In this document: positions 46,964 through 54,567 of the stretch, one piece after another
How positions within the stretch are numbered: the stretch's first letter is position 1
Layout: every line of letters starts with the position of its first letter
Assembly: GCA_030747075.1 (NCBI GenBank)
Contig: JASLLL010000010.1
Coordinates: 19,679 to 83,678, forward strand
Source of the DNA: Gemmatimonadota bacterium
GTDB lineage: Bacteria; ARS69
Length of the DNA: 64,000 nucleotides
Direction: 5' to 3'
The notes under the pieces: model-generated
Database searches by the model: none
What the model saw: only the letters and a program-made list of their open reading frames with translations
What the model was told of the DNA's origin: nothing
Made by a program: the position numbers and the translations under genes

Positions 46964-47653
46964 TCAACGGGAGTGAAAGGACGCAAGTTCGAGAACCTCG
47001 CGTGCCCGGGGGTCTTCCAGAGTCGGGACGGTCCAGTCCGCGCCCGCTTCTTCCAGCGTCTCCATCGACGCGTTGCCTGTCGCAACAGCCAGACAGCGAG
47101 CCCCGGCCTCGTGAGCCGCGTGGACATCGTGGATGGTATCGCCGACCACCACCACCGGGACTGCCGCTCCGGCGCGCTCCCGGCCGCGACTCACCGCAAT
47201 GCGGGTGAGTTCGGGGCGACTCTCGCTGTCGGAACCGAAGCCGCCCAGGTCGAAGAAACCGTCGAGCTGACCGGGCCGGAGCTTGGCGTACGCGGCGACT
47301 TCGTAGTTTCCCGTTGCGAGCCCCAGGACCACAGCCGGGTCTTCGGCCAGATCGGCCACCAGCGAGTGTGCTCCGGAAAGAACCTGATAGCCGGGTGGAT
47401 CGCGCAGGAACTCCTGCAGGTGAACGAGGTAGCGTTTGGTGATCTCGGCCATGCGCGCGTCGTCGGGATCCGGGCCGAGACACTTCTTCGCGATTTCGCG
47501 AACGATGGCGGGATCGGTTCGACCGTGGAAGGCGATCCCCTCGACCGCATCCTCCAGGTCGAACATCTCGTGAAACACCTTGCGAAGGGAGCGAAGTCCG
47601 GCCCCGCCGGAGTGGATGAGCGTGCCGTCGATATCGAACAGGATCAGGCGCAC
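46964..47653 (-). CDS. HAD-superfamily phosphatase
   Basis: A protein of 229 residues. HAD motif I is LILFDIDGTLIHSGG, motif II lies in VLGLATGNYEVA, motif III Lys is in AKLRPGQLDGFF or nearby, and motif IV is VVVVGDTIHDVHAAHEAGAR. The helical cap suggests a phosphoglycolate phosphatase- or pyrophosphatase-like subfamily, but the substrate is not evident. The GTG start at 47653 has GGGAG five bases upstream. Confidence 0.87.
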   Translation of the reverse strand: MRLILFDIDGTLIHSGGAGLRSLRKVFHEMFDLEDAVEGIAFHGRTDPAIVREIAKKCLGPDPDDARMAEITKRYLVHLQEFLRDPPGYQVLSGAHSLVADLAEDPAVVLGLATGNYEVAAYAKLRPGQLDGFFDLGGFGSDSESRPELTRIAVSRGRERAGAAVPVVVVGDTIHDVHAAHEAGARCLAVATGNASMETLEEAGADWTVPTLEDPRAREVLELASFHSR

Positions 47654-47844
47654 AGTGGCTCCCGTGGATGCGAGGGGTAGAGGCGCAACGGCCGGGCAGA
47701 GTGCCAGACACGGCGCCAGGCGTCAATCCGAAGCGGGAATGCCGCTTGACAGTCAATGGGTGGAGAGGCACCGTCCGCCCCGGTGCCCGGTCCGGGTGAG
47801 GATCGGGCGGATTGAACGATCACCGGAGAATCTCGAGGGAGCGG

Positions 47845-49089
47845 ATGGACAGAATCCCAAGGCTCGCTTTGCTGCTCCTCCTGCTGTTCGCGGCGGCTGC
47901 GGTTTCGGCCGTGGCGCAGGAGTCCAACCCGGGAGAACTCCCCGGGGCGGATGCTGTTGAACCGGAAGCCATGGTGCCGCCTCCGGCCCCGCCGACCGGG
48001 GTTCATGCGGAGGACTTCCCGCACGATGCCGGAGAAGTGATCCGCGTCACCTGGACGACCTCCCCTGACGACGGGAACGCGGATGTTCTCGGGGGATATC
48101 GCGTACTTCGCTCTGTGGAGGGCGAGGCCTTCGAATCAGCGGGTGAAGTCGGTCCTGGAGAGTCCCTCTACACGGATGTCGGCGTTGACAACGGAGTAGC
48201 CTGCACTTATCGCGTGGTGGCATTTGGCCCGGGCGGAGAAGGGGAGTCGATGACCTCCGAACCCGCCGCCGCATCCGAGCAGTGGTTCTATCTCGACAGG
48301 TGGAATGTCGCTGTTGTGGCGTTCCTTGTCTGCGGGGCCATTCTCTACTACATCTACCGGGCAGCGTCCGGTGCGAAGCTCTATATCCGCAAGATCGCCG
48401 GAATGGACGCAGTCACCGAAGCGGTGGGGCGCGCCACGGAGATGGGCCAGCCGGTACTCTATGTGGCGGGTATCCAGGATATGGACAATGTTCAGACGGT
48501 TGCGGGGATCACCATCCTCGGAACCATTTCCCGGATGATCGCGGAGTACGAGACCAGCTTGCTGATGCCGACCAGTCGCTCGATTGTGATGAGCACTGCG
48601 CGGGAGACGGTCAAGGAGGCCTACCTGTCAGCCGGGCGTCCGGATGCCTACCGCGAAGAGAACATTTACTATGTGACGGATGAGCAATTCGGGTATGTCG
48701 CTCATGTGGATGGCGTCATGCTCCGGAAGAAGCCGGCGGCCTGTTTCTATCTCGGAGCCTTCTTCGCGGAGTCGCTCATTCTCGCCGAGACCGGCAACCA
48801 TATTGGAGCCATTCAGGTGGCGGGAACAGCCATGCCGACTCAGCTGCCGTTCTTCGTTGCGGCGTGTGATTACACTCTGATCGGAGAGGAGCTCTTTGCG
48901 GCCAGTGCTTACCTGTCCGGTGACGAGAAAATGCTCGGCTCTCTCAAGGGGTCCGACATGGGCAAGGTGCTGTCCGGAGTGTTCATTCTGGCGGGTTCGT
49001 TGTCCGTGACTCTGGCCAATGTGACCGGCAGCGGATTCCTGGCGAATGTTTCTTCCTGGCTCGACCGACTCTGGTCAGCGGCCCATTAG
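47845..49089 (+). CDS. Membrane-cassette protein A: FnIII domain, one anchor helix and a large conserved-looking domain
   Basis: A protein of 414 residues. The signal peptide is RLALLLLLLFAAAAVSAVAQ, followed by a Pro-rich linker and a single fibronectin type III domain (about residues 48-145, with VIRVTWTTSPDD and LGGYRVLRS). An anchor helix is at about 155-172 (VAVVAFLVCGAILYYIYRA). A domain of about 230 residues has AGMDAVTEAVGRATEMGQPV, GITILGTISRMIAEYETSLL, and a hydrophobic C-terminal part. From memory this resembles DUF6754; I could not verify that. ATG 47845 follows GAGGGAG. It is first of four adjacent genes. TTGACA at 47746 may be its -35, but no good -10 follows. Confidence 0.75.
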   Translation: MDRIPRLALLLLLLFAAAAVSAVAQESNPGELPGADAVEPEAMVPPPAPPTGVHAEDFPHDAGEVIRVTWTTSPDDGNADVLGGYRVLRSVEGEAFESAGEVGPGESLYTDVGVDNGVACTYRVVAFGPGGEGESMTSEPAAASEQWFYLDRWNVAVVAFLVCGAILYYIYRAASGAKLYIRKIAGMDAVTEAVGRATEMGQPVLYVAGIQDMDNVQTVAGITILGTISRMIAEYETSLLMPTSRSIVMSTARETVKEAYLSAGRPDAYREENIYYVTDEQFGYVAHVDGVMLRKKPAACFYLGAFFAESLILAETGNHIGAIQVAGTAMPTQLPFFVAACDYTLIGEELFAASAYLSGDEKMLGSLKGSDMGKVLSGVFILAGSLSVTLANVTGSGFLANVSSWLDRLWSAAH

Positions 49090-49116
49090 TCCCGCCCGGG
49101 GCGAAAGGAGATCTCC

Positions 49117-49806
49117 TTGAAGCGCGGACTTCCAATCATGATCACGGCGGTGATCGGGGCGGTGTTGATCCTGTCCTTTTTCATCCCGCACACACCGTTC
49201 CGGCAGATGGAGGAGAGGATTCCGGTCTACTTCGACCTCATCGCCGCGTTCGCATTCATCCTGGGCGGGGGGAATCTCCTTCGCGTGCATCTGACCAGGA
49301 TCACTCAGAGAGGTACCGACTGGCTCTACTCTCTGGTGACCGTGGGCGGTTTCCTGCTCATGCTGGTGGTGGGACTTACCCGACTGCAACTGGGCGATGG
49401 CGGCCTGGGAGTCGCCGAGTCCTTTGATTCGGAAAACACCATCTACATGAAGATGTACCACTCGGTATTCGACCCTTGCCAATCGACCATGTTCTCGCTG
49501 CTGGCCTTCTTCGTCGCGTCCGCAAGCTACCGGGCGTTCCGTGCGAAGAACCTGGAGGCCACCATCCTCCTTCTGGCGGCTTTCGTGATTCTCCTGGGAC
49601 GGACCTTCATCGGTGAGGGAATGACCGCGTTCCTCGTTGGGACTCCGCTGGAGTTCCTCCACATCCCGAACCTGTCCAACTGGATTATGGCTGTCCCGAA
49701 TCTTGCCGGGCAGCGGACCATCATGATTGGGATTTCACTCGGGATTGTCTCCACTTCGCTCCGGCTGATCCTCGGCATTGAGCGTGCGCACCTGGGGGGT
49801 GACTAG
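49117..49806 (+). CDS. Membrane-cassette protein B: six-helix membrane protein
   Basis: A 229-residue protein with about six hydrophobic helices (PIMITAVIGAVLILSFFIP, VYFDLIAAFAFILGGGNLLR, WLYSLVTVGGFLLMLVVGLT, MFSLLAFFVASASYRAF, TILLLAAFVILLGRTFIG, IMIGISLGIVSTSLRLILGI). A loop between helices 3 and 4 carries FDSENTIYMKMYHSVFDPCQ. I recognise no family. The TTG start at 49117 lies seven bases after GGAG. It is 27 bases after protein A's gene and three before protein C's. Confidence 0.72.
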   Translation: MKRGLPIMITAVIGAVLILSFFIPHTPFRQMEERIPVYFDLIAAFAFILGGGNLLRVHLTRITQRGTDWLYSLVTVGGFLLMLVVGLTRLQLGDGGLGVAESFDSENTIYMKMYHSVFDPCQSTMFSLLAFFVASASYRAFRAKNLEATILLLAAFVILLGRTFIGEGMTAFLVGTPLEFLHIPNLSNWIMAVPNLAGQRTIMIGISLGIVSTSLRLILGIERAHLGGD

Positions 49807-49809
49807 ACC

Positions 49810-50688
49810 ATGTTGGCCTTCCTGGAAAAACTCGGGTCGCTGGACCGTCGGCTGATCTTTGTGGCCATCGCGCTGACCGTCGCCATTCCTCTGGCGATGA
49901 AGCGTCCCGCGCCGGTGGATCCCAGCCCGATCGTGCAGCGTCTGTACGACCATATCGACGCACTCCCTGCCGGTTCGCGGATGCTCCTTTCTCTGGACTA
50001 CGGTCCCAGCACACGCCCTGAGAACGAACCCATGGCGCATGCGCTGGCCCGTCATTGTCTGGAGAACGACCTCAAGCTGTACATCATGTCGTTGTGGGCG
50101 ACCGGTCCCCCCATGGCGACCATGCTGATGGACGATGTGATCGTTCCGGACTTCCCCGACAAGACCTACGGGGTCGACTATGTGAACCTGGGCTACAAGG
50201 TGGGGAACCAGGGGTTGATCCAGGCCTTGGGCTCGGACTTCAAAGGGCAGTACAACTCCGATACCGGGCATGGGGAGAGGGTGCCTTCGCGGCCCATCGA
50301 CGACATCCCGATGATGGCGAATGTGGGGGTCATCGCGGACATGGCGATGATTCTCGGAATCGGTTCCGGGTCCCCCGGACTCAAGGAGTGGGTCCAGTTT
50401 GCGGGAGATACGGAGGGCGTGACCATCGGTGGCGGGGTGACCGCCGTGGAGGCGCCGCTTCTGTACCCCTACTATCCGAAGCAGTTGATCGGTCTGATGG
50501 GCGGGCTTCAGGGGGCCGCCGAGTATGAGGCGGCGCTCATGACCGGCAAACCCCGCTTCGCAGACACCGCGACCACGGCCATGATCCGTATGTTCCCCCA
50601 GACGGTGGCGCACGTTGTGATCGTGCTCTTCGTTGTTCTCGGGAACATTTCCTACTTCGCAACCAAGCGCCGCGAGCGCAGATTCTAG
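49810..50688 (+). CDS. Membrane-cassette protein C: soluble domain between two membrane helices
   Basis: A protein of 292 residues. An N-terminal helix (RRLIFVAIALTVAIPLAMK) is followed by a domain of about 220 residues and a C-terminal helix (VAHVVIVLFVVLGNISYFAT) with a basic end KRRERRF. The domain has notable stretches SRMLLSLDYGPSTRPENEPM, VNLGYKVGNQGLIQALGSDF, and GGGVTAVEAPLLYPYYPKQL. It would face the periplasm with both termini inside. I recognise no family. The ATG lies three bases after protein B's stop, so the two are tightly linked. Confidence 0.72.
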   Translation: MLAFLEKLGSLDRRLIFVAIALTVAIPLAMKRPAPVDPSPIVQRLYDHIDALPAGSRMLLSLDYGPSTRPENEPMAHALARHCLENDLKLYIMSLWATGPPMATMLMDDVIVPDFPDKTYGVDYVNLGYKVGNQGLIQALGSDFKGQYNSDTGHGERVPSRPIDDIPMMANVGVIADMAMILGIGSGSPGLKEWVQFAGDTEGVTIGGGVTAVEAPLLYPYYPKQLIGLMGGLQGAAEYEAALMTGKPRFADTATTAMIRMFPQTVAHVVIVLFVVLGNISYFATKRRERRF

Positions 50689-50701
50689 GAGGGAGAATCC
50701 A

Positions 50702-51391
50702 GTGGCATTCAGTGAACTCCTGGGTCTGTGGGTCGGAGCGCTTCTGACGCTGATGATCTTCAGCTTCCTTTACAAGGACAACCCGTTTTACAAGTTCGCC
50801 GAGCACCTGTTCGTGGGGGTGTCGGCGGCATTCTGGATGGTGCAGGGCTTCTGGGCTACGATCATGCCGAATCTCATCGCCCGGATTTTCCCGGCGCAGA
50901 TGGCGGACATGTACGAACAGGTTCGCGGACACGATCCGGATTACTTTTACCTGATTCCCGGCATTCTGGGGTTGATCCTCCTGACGCGGTTGATCACTCC
51001 GATCGCCTGGATGTCGCGCTGGGCCATGGCGTTTATCATCGGTTATACGGCGGGCACGAATCTCACGCGTTATCTGGCGTCCGACTTCATGGCGCAGGTG
51101 CACTCGACCATGTCGTTGCCGTTGATTGTCCAGACGAACGGTGTCTTCTCGCTGGGTGCTTCCCTGTCGAACATCCTGATCGTGGGAGGGGTGCTCTGCG
51201 GGCTGTCGTACTTCTTCTTCTCGAAGGAGCATACCGGCGCATTCGGCAAGGCGTCCCGCTTCGGTATCTGGGTGCTCATGGCGGCGTTCGGTGCCAGCTT
51301 CGGATACACGGTGATGGCCCGGATCTCGCTTCTCATCGGGAGGTTTGAGTATCTCGGGTCGTGGATTCAGCAGGGAATCCTGATGCAGTAG
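50702..51391 (+). CDS. Membrane-cassette protein D: six-helix membrane protein
   Basis: A 229-residue protein with five to six hydrophobic helices (LLGLWVGALLTLMIFSFLY, LFVGVSAAFWMVQGFWATIM, LIPGILGLILLTRLITPIAW, AMAFIIGYTAGTNL, NILIVGGVLCGLSYFFF, WVLMAAFGASFGYTVMARIS). A cytoplasmic or periplasmic loop carries MYEQVRGHDPDYFY. I recognise no family. GTG 50702 has a strong GGAGGGAG upstream; the longer frame from 50633 would overlap protein C. It is last in the cassette, followed by a convergent hairpin. Confidence 0.72.
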   Translation: MAFSELLGLWVGALLTLMIFSFLYKDNPFYKFAEHLFVGVSAAFWMVQGFWATIMPNLIARIFPAQMADMYEQVRGHDPDYFYLIPGILGLILLTRLITPIAWMSRWAMAFIIGYTAGTNLTRYLASDFMAQVHSTMSLPLIVQTNGVFSLGASLSNILIVGGVLCGLSYFFFSKEHTGAFGKASRFGIWVLMAAFGASFGYTVMARISLLIGRFEYLGSWIQQGILMQ

Positions 51392-51398
51392 CTTTGTC

Positions 51399-51426
51399 GG
51401 CGCGGACTTCCCGTGAGGTCCGCGCC
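51399..51426. terminator. Bidirectional hairpin between the membrane cassette and the glycosyltransferase gene
   Basis: GGCGCGGAC (51399-51407) pairs perfectly with GTCCGCGCC (51418-51426), with two more inner pairs. It lies between convergent stops (51391 and 51448), as expected for a shared terminator. No T-run. Confidence 0.6.
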
Positions 51427-51447
51427 AGCCTGCCTTCCGGCTCCGGC

Positions 51448-52602
51448 TCAGGAAGGTGTGCGCTTGGCATTCGTCCGGCGCAGTTCCTCCCGGAAGATTC
51501 CCTCCAGTTCATCCGCGCGTTGCTGGAGCGCGAAGCGTCGGCGGACCCTGGCGCGCCCGGCCTGGCCGTGCCGCCGGCGGAGTTCCGGGTCGAGGAGGTA
51601 CGCTTCGGCCGCCTCCCGAAGGGCGCTCGACTGCCCCGGCGGAAACAGCCGCCCGGTGCTGCCGTCCTCCACGATCTCAGGGATGCTGCTGGCATCGGTC
51701 GCGACCACCGGAAGCCCCGCCGCCATTCCTTCCGCGACGGCATATCCGAAGCCCTCGACACGGGACGGGTGGAGCAGGAGGTCACTCGCAGCGAGGAGCG
51801 CAGGCACATCGCTTCGAAACCCGGCGAAGATCACGCGGTCGGCAAGGCGACACTCCGTCGCGAGTTGGCGCAGTTCAAGCTCCGTGTCGCCTTCGCCAAT
51901 GAGGAGAAGGCGCGCGTCGGGGGCGGCTTCCGTCAGTTCCGCGAGTGCCCGGATTGCCGTGGCGACATCCTTTCGATGAGTCAGTTCACCGACAATGGTC
52001 ATGAGCGGAGCCTCTGCCGGGATGCCGAGAGTCTCGCGAATCCGGTTTCGTTCAACGGGAGCTTCGAATCGTGCGAGGTCAACTCCGTTGGGAAGTACAT
52101 GAACGCGCCCTGCGGGAGTCCACGAAATCTCGCGACAGAGAGCGGCGGCGGTGGCTTCGGAGTTGACGATCATCCCGGTGGCGATCCGCCGATAGCTGAA
52201 TCGGTAGAGCGGTCCCGGCTTCAGCGGGAACTCGCTGCCGCGACGCGGGAGAACGACCGGAACTCCGGCGAGTCGCGCTGCGGATCCGGCCACCCGGAGC
52301 ACGCGATCCATATTGAGGCAGACGATCTCCACTCGCAGGCGACGGCACGCCAGAAGGATGCGGAGGAAGGACGCAACATCTCCGTCGGAGCGGAATGCCG
52401 TCGGAAGTGCGGGCAGTCCCTCGCTTCGGGCACGCGTGAGGATCGTGGAATCCGGTCGCGCGGCCAGTCCCACCGTGTGGCCGCGTCGCGTGAGTTCCCG
52501 GACGGCAGAGAGCATCCACTCTTCGCCACCTCCCCAGGTCTTGATGCTCGTGGCGAAGAGGATTCTCAAGGGCCGGCTCTCCCAACTTCCGCGTTGGCTC
52601 AT
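51448..52602 (-). CDS. Glycosyltransferase family 4
   Basis: A protein of 384 residues in two Rossmann halves. The N-terminal part begins RILFATSIKTWGGGEEWMLS; the C-terminal part has TIVGELTHRKDVATAIRALA, LLLIGEGDTELELRQLA, and the E-X7-E donor motif in SRVEGFGYAVAEGMAAGLPV. It transfers a sugar from a nucleotide donor to lipid or polysaccharide; the acceptor is unknown. The start 52602 is chosen because the fold begins right after; upstream Mets at 52662 and 52704 would overlap thiE. Confidence 0.88.
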   Translation of the reverse strand: MSQRGSWESRPLRILFATSIKTWGGGEEWMLSAVRELTRRGHTVGLAARPDSTILTRARSEGLPALPTAFRSDGDVASFLRILLACRRLRVEIVCLNMDRVLRVAGSAARLAGVPVVLPRRGSEFPLKPGPLYRFSYRRIATGMIVNSEATAAALCREISWTPAGRVHVLPNGVDLARFEAPVERNRIRETLGIPAEAPLMTIVGELTHRKDVATAIRALAELTEAAPDARLLLIGEGDTELELRQLATECRLADRVIFAGFRSDVPALLAASDLLLHPSRVEGFGYAVAEGMAAGLPVVATDASSIPEIVEDGSTGRLFPPGQSSALREAAEAYLLDPELRRRHGQAGRARVRRRFALQQRADELEGIFREELRRTNAKRTPS

Positions 52603-52668
52603 GGTCCCACATCCCCAACTTCCTGTCAGGGTCTTGCCCGCTGGCGGAGGGAGTGACACCATGGCGTC

Positions 52669-53328
52669 ATGGAAGATCCTCTTGCCGCATTCCCGCAACT
52701 CCATGTACTGACCGACTCCGTCCTCTCAGGTGGACGCGATCCTCGCGAGATCGCACGGGCGGCGTGGTCGGGCGGTGCGGATTGCGTGCAGCTTCGGGAG
52801 AAGTCGATGGACCTGGCGATGCTGGCCGGAATGGCCGATCGCCTTGCGAACATCGCGAAGGTGCGTGGGCGGCTCTTCGTCGTCAACGACCGCCTCGATG
52901 TCGCGCTTGCGGCGAATGCAGGCGGGTTGCACGTGGGCCCCGAGGACATGCCGGTGGCGGCTGCGCGGCGTCGCTGGCTTCGCCCGAGAGTTCTGGGCGG
53001 GTCCGCGCGCACGGTGGAGGCGGCGCGCCAACTGGCGCGTGACGGCGCGGACTACCTGGGCGTGGGACCGGTGTTCGCCACTTCCTCGAAGAGGGATGCC
53101 GGGTCGCCGATTGGTCTGGAGACGCTGGCTCGGATCGCCGCGGCCGTCCCGGTGCCGGTGCTGGGGATAGGCGGAGTGAGTCCGGAGAACGCCGCCTCGG
53201 TTCTGGAGGCCGGAGCTGCGGGAGTCGCGGTGATCTCCGCCGTGGTCGCGGAGCCGGATGTGGAAGCGGCTACCCGCGCCCTCCGCGAGGCTCTCGACCG
53301 CGCCGCGAGAGACTTCCCCACCCGCTGA
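52669..53328 (+). CDS. thiE: Thiamine-phosphate synthase
   Basis: A protein of 219 residues. The TIM-barrel motifs are LHVLTDSVLSGGRD, CVQLREKSMDLAML, LFVVNDRLDVALAANAGGLH-VG, DYLGVGPVFATSSKRDA, and VLGIGGVSPENAASVLEAGA. It joins HMP-PP and thiazole phosphate to make thiamine phosphate. No TPP riboswitch fits in the 66-base gap before it. GGAGGGAG lies 15 bases before the ATG, rather far. Confidence 0.94.
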   Translation: MEDPLAAFPQLHVLTDSVLSGGRDPREIARAAWSGGADCVQLREKSMDLAMLAGMADRLANIAKVRGRLFVVNDRLDVALAANAGGLHVGPEDMPVAAARRRWLRPRVLGGSARTVEAARQLARDGADYLGVGPVFATSSKRDAGSPIGLETLARIAAAVPVPVLGIGGVSPENAASVLEAGAAGVAVISAVVAEPDVEAATRALREALDRAARDFPTR

Positions 53329-53404
53329 GTCCTCAAGAAGCTGTCCCGGGGTGCCGATCGGTGGGGTGACCCCCTCGAGCAGCCTGCATCCAGGATGGCG
53401 CACC

Positions 53405-53548
53405 ATGCTTGAACCCATCGTGATCTTGATCTACGGATTCGCTGGCCTCGGTCTTGGCCTGGTCCTCGCCCGTACCGCCTTTGTGGGGATTCTGGGCCTC
53501 TCGGACCCGATGACCGCGTCGCGCACTGCGGTGGCGAATCGCCGCTGA
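53405..53548 (+). CDS. Small single-helix membrane protein
   Basis: A protein of 47 residues with one hydrophobic helix (IVILIYGFAGLGLGLVLART) and a short polar tail ending NRR. The longer open frame begins inside thiE, but only the part from ATG 53405 has sensible composition. The ribosome site is weak (AGGA). A hairpin follows directly after the stop, supporting a transcript end here. Function unknown. Confidence 0.5.
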   Translation: MLEPIVILIYGFAGLGLGLVLARTAFVGILGLSDPMTASRTAVANRR

Positions 53549-53568
53549 GCTTCGCTTTGAGGCGAGGC
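53549..53568 (+). terminator. Terminator-like hairpin after the small membrane protein
   Basis: GCTTCGCT against AGGCGAGGC forms an eight-pair stem with G-T pairs and a short loop, immediately after the stop, followed by CCTTCTT. Confidence 0.5.
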
Positions 53569-53609
53569 CTTCTTCCGCGAAACTCATTCTTCGTCCACGT
53601 CTCTTTGGG

Positions 53610-53638
53610 GTGACCTGCGCGCTTCCCGGCGATAGAAT
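53610..53638 (+). promoter_or_regulatory. Promoter of the secreted VCBS-like protein
   Basis: GTGACC, 17 bases, then TAGAAT (53633-53638). The -10 is strong. The leader is about 54 bases and carries GAGGAGG before the ATG at 53699. Confidence 0.45.
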
Positions 53639-53698
53639 GCGAGCATCGGTCCGTGTCACCGGGCAGCCTCCCGGCTCGGGCCCGAACGAGGAGGAATC

Positions 53699-54487
53699 AT
53701 GACCCGATCAAGCTCGATCGCGGCGGGGTTCGCCGCGCTGCTCGCTTTGCTCCTTCCCTGGATCGTCACGCCCGCCATCGCAGCGGACCTCGGAGGTCTG
53801 GAGGCCGTCGAGGCGGAGATCGCCGGGCTGGCTTCAGCATTCCCCGCATTTGCGTCGATGCCCTGGGGCGAACGGGATGAGGCTGCGTTTCTGTATGGGG
53901 ACACGCGTGGCATCGTCCATCTGCTCGTCTCCGACGGAGAGCGTCTCCGCGAGAAGTGGAAGAGCTTCCCGCTGGAGGGTTCGGTCCGGGAGGTGTTCGG
54001 CGCGGATCTGGATCAGGACGGGCACATGGAGATCGTGGCCTGGACAAGCGGTGCGCGGATTTATGTCTGGGAGACCACCAAGTACGAGCTGATGTGGGAA
54101 TCCGTGGATGAGAAGTTTGAGGCGATCCAGGCCATGGCCATCGCCAATGTGGACCGGGACAATGCGCTGGAGATGGTAGTCTGTGCCGACAACAAGGTGG
54201 CGTATTACGACGGGATTGAGTTCTTCCGCGAACGAGAGGGCCGGGACTTTGTGGAGCCGGGATACATGGTGATCGCGGATGTCGACGGAGATCTGACCGA
54301 TGAAATCGTGCTGAACGACGGGTATGTTCTGGACACGGCCACCTTGAACATCGAGTGGGCGACCGACGGGTTCGGGTATCCCATGACGCTGTTCGATGTC
54401 GATGCGGACGGCATTCTAGAAGTGGTGGGGGAAGTCGGCGGTTCGCTCACATTCTGGGACCTGGAGGATCGCCGCGAGATCTGGTAG
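53699..54487 (+). CDS. Secreted VCBS/FG-GAP-like beta-propeller protein
   Basis: A protein of 262 residues. The signal peptide SIAAGFAALLALLLPWIVTP is cut after AIA. Repeats of the form ADLDQDGHMEIVAWTSGARI, NVDRDNALEMVVCADN, ADVDGDLTDEIVLND and FDVDADGILEVVGEVGG mark a short calcium-type propeller. It lacks the FlgD-like tail of the other secreted proteins here. ATG 53699 follows GAGGAGGAATC. Function unknown. Confidence 0.8.
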   Translation: MTRSSSIAAGFAALLALLLPWIVTPAIAADLGGLEAVEAEIAGLASAFPAFASMPWGERDEAAFLYGDTRGIVHLLVSDGERLREKWKSFPLEGSVREVFGADLDQDGHMEIVAWTSGARIYVWETTKYELMWESVDEKFEAIQAMAIANVDRDNALEMVVCADNKVAYYDGIEFFREREGRDFVEPGYMVIADVDGDLTDEIVLNDGYVLDTATLNIEWATDGFGYPMTLFDVDADGILEVVGEVGGSLTFWDLEDRREIW

Positions 54488-54496
54488 CCCGTTCCC

Positions 54497-54562
54497 ACCG
54501 GGCCGGGTTCCTCGCACGCACGCCGCATCCGGCGATTAGAGCGTGGAGGAACCCGGCCCGGT
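54497..54562. terminator. Large bidirectional stem-loop between convergent genes
   Basis: A perfect 17-base inverted repeat: ACCGGGCCGGGTTCCTC (54497-54513) and its complement (54546-54562). It extends past one bulged G by CACGC/GCGTG (54515-54519, 54541-54545). The apex holds another hairpin, CGCCG-CATC-CGGCG. It fills the gap between the convergent stops at 54487 and 54568. This is the most stable structure in the window and most simply a shared terminator. Confidence 0.75.
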
Positions 54563-54567
54563 CTGTC

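Noticed and set aside
52603..52668. TPP riboswitch before thiE
   Set aside because: Only 66 bases are available and no thi-box motif is visible.
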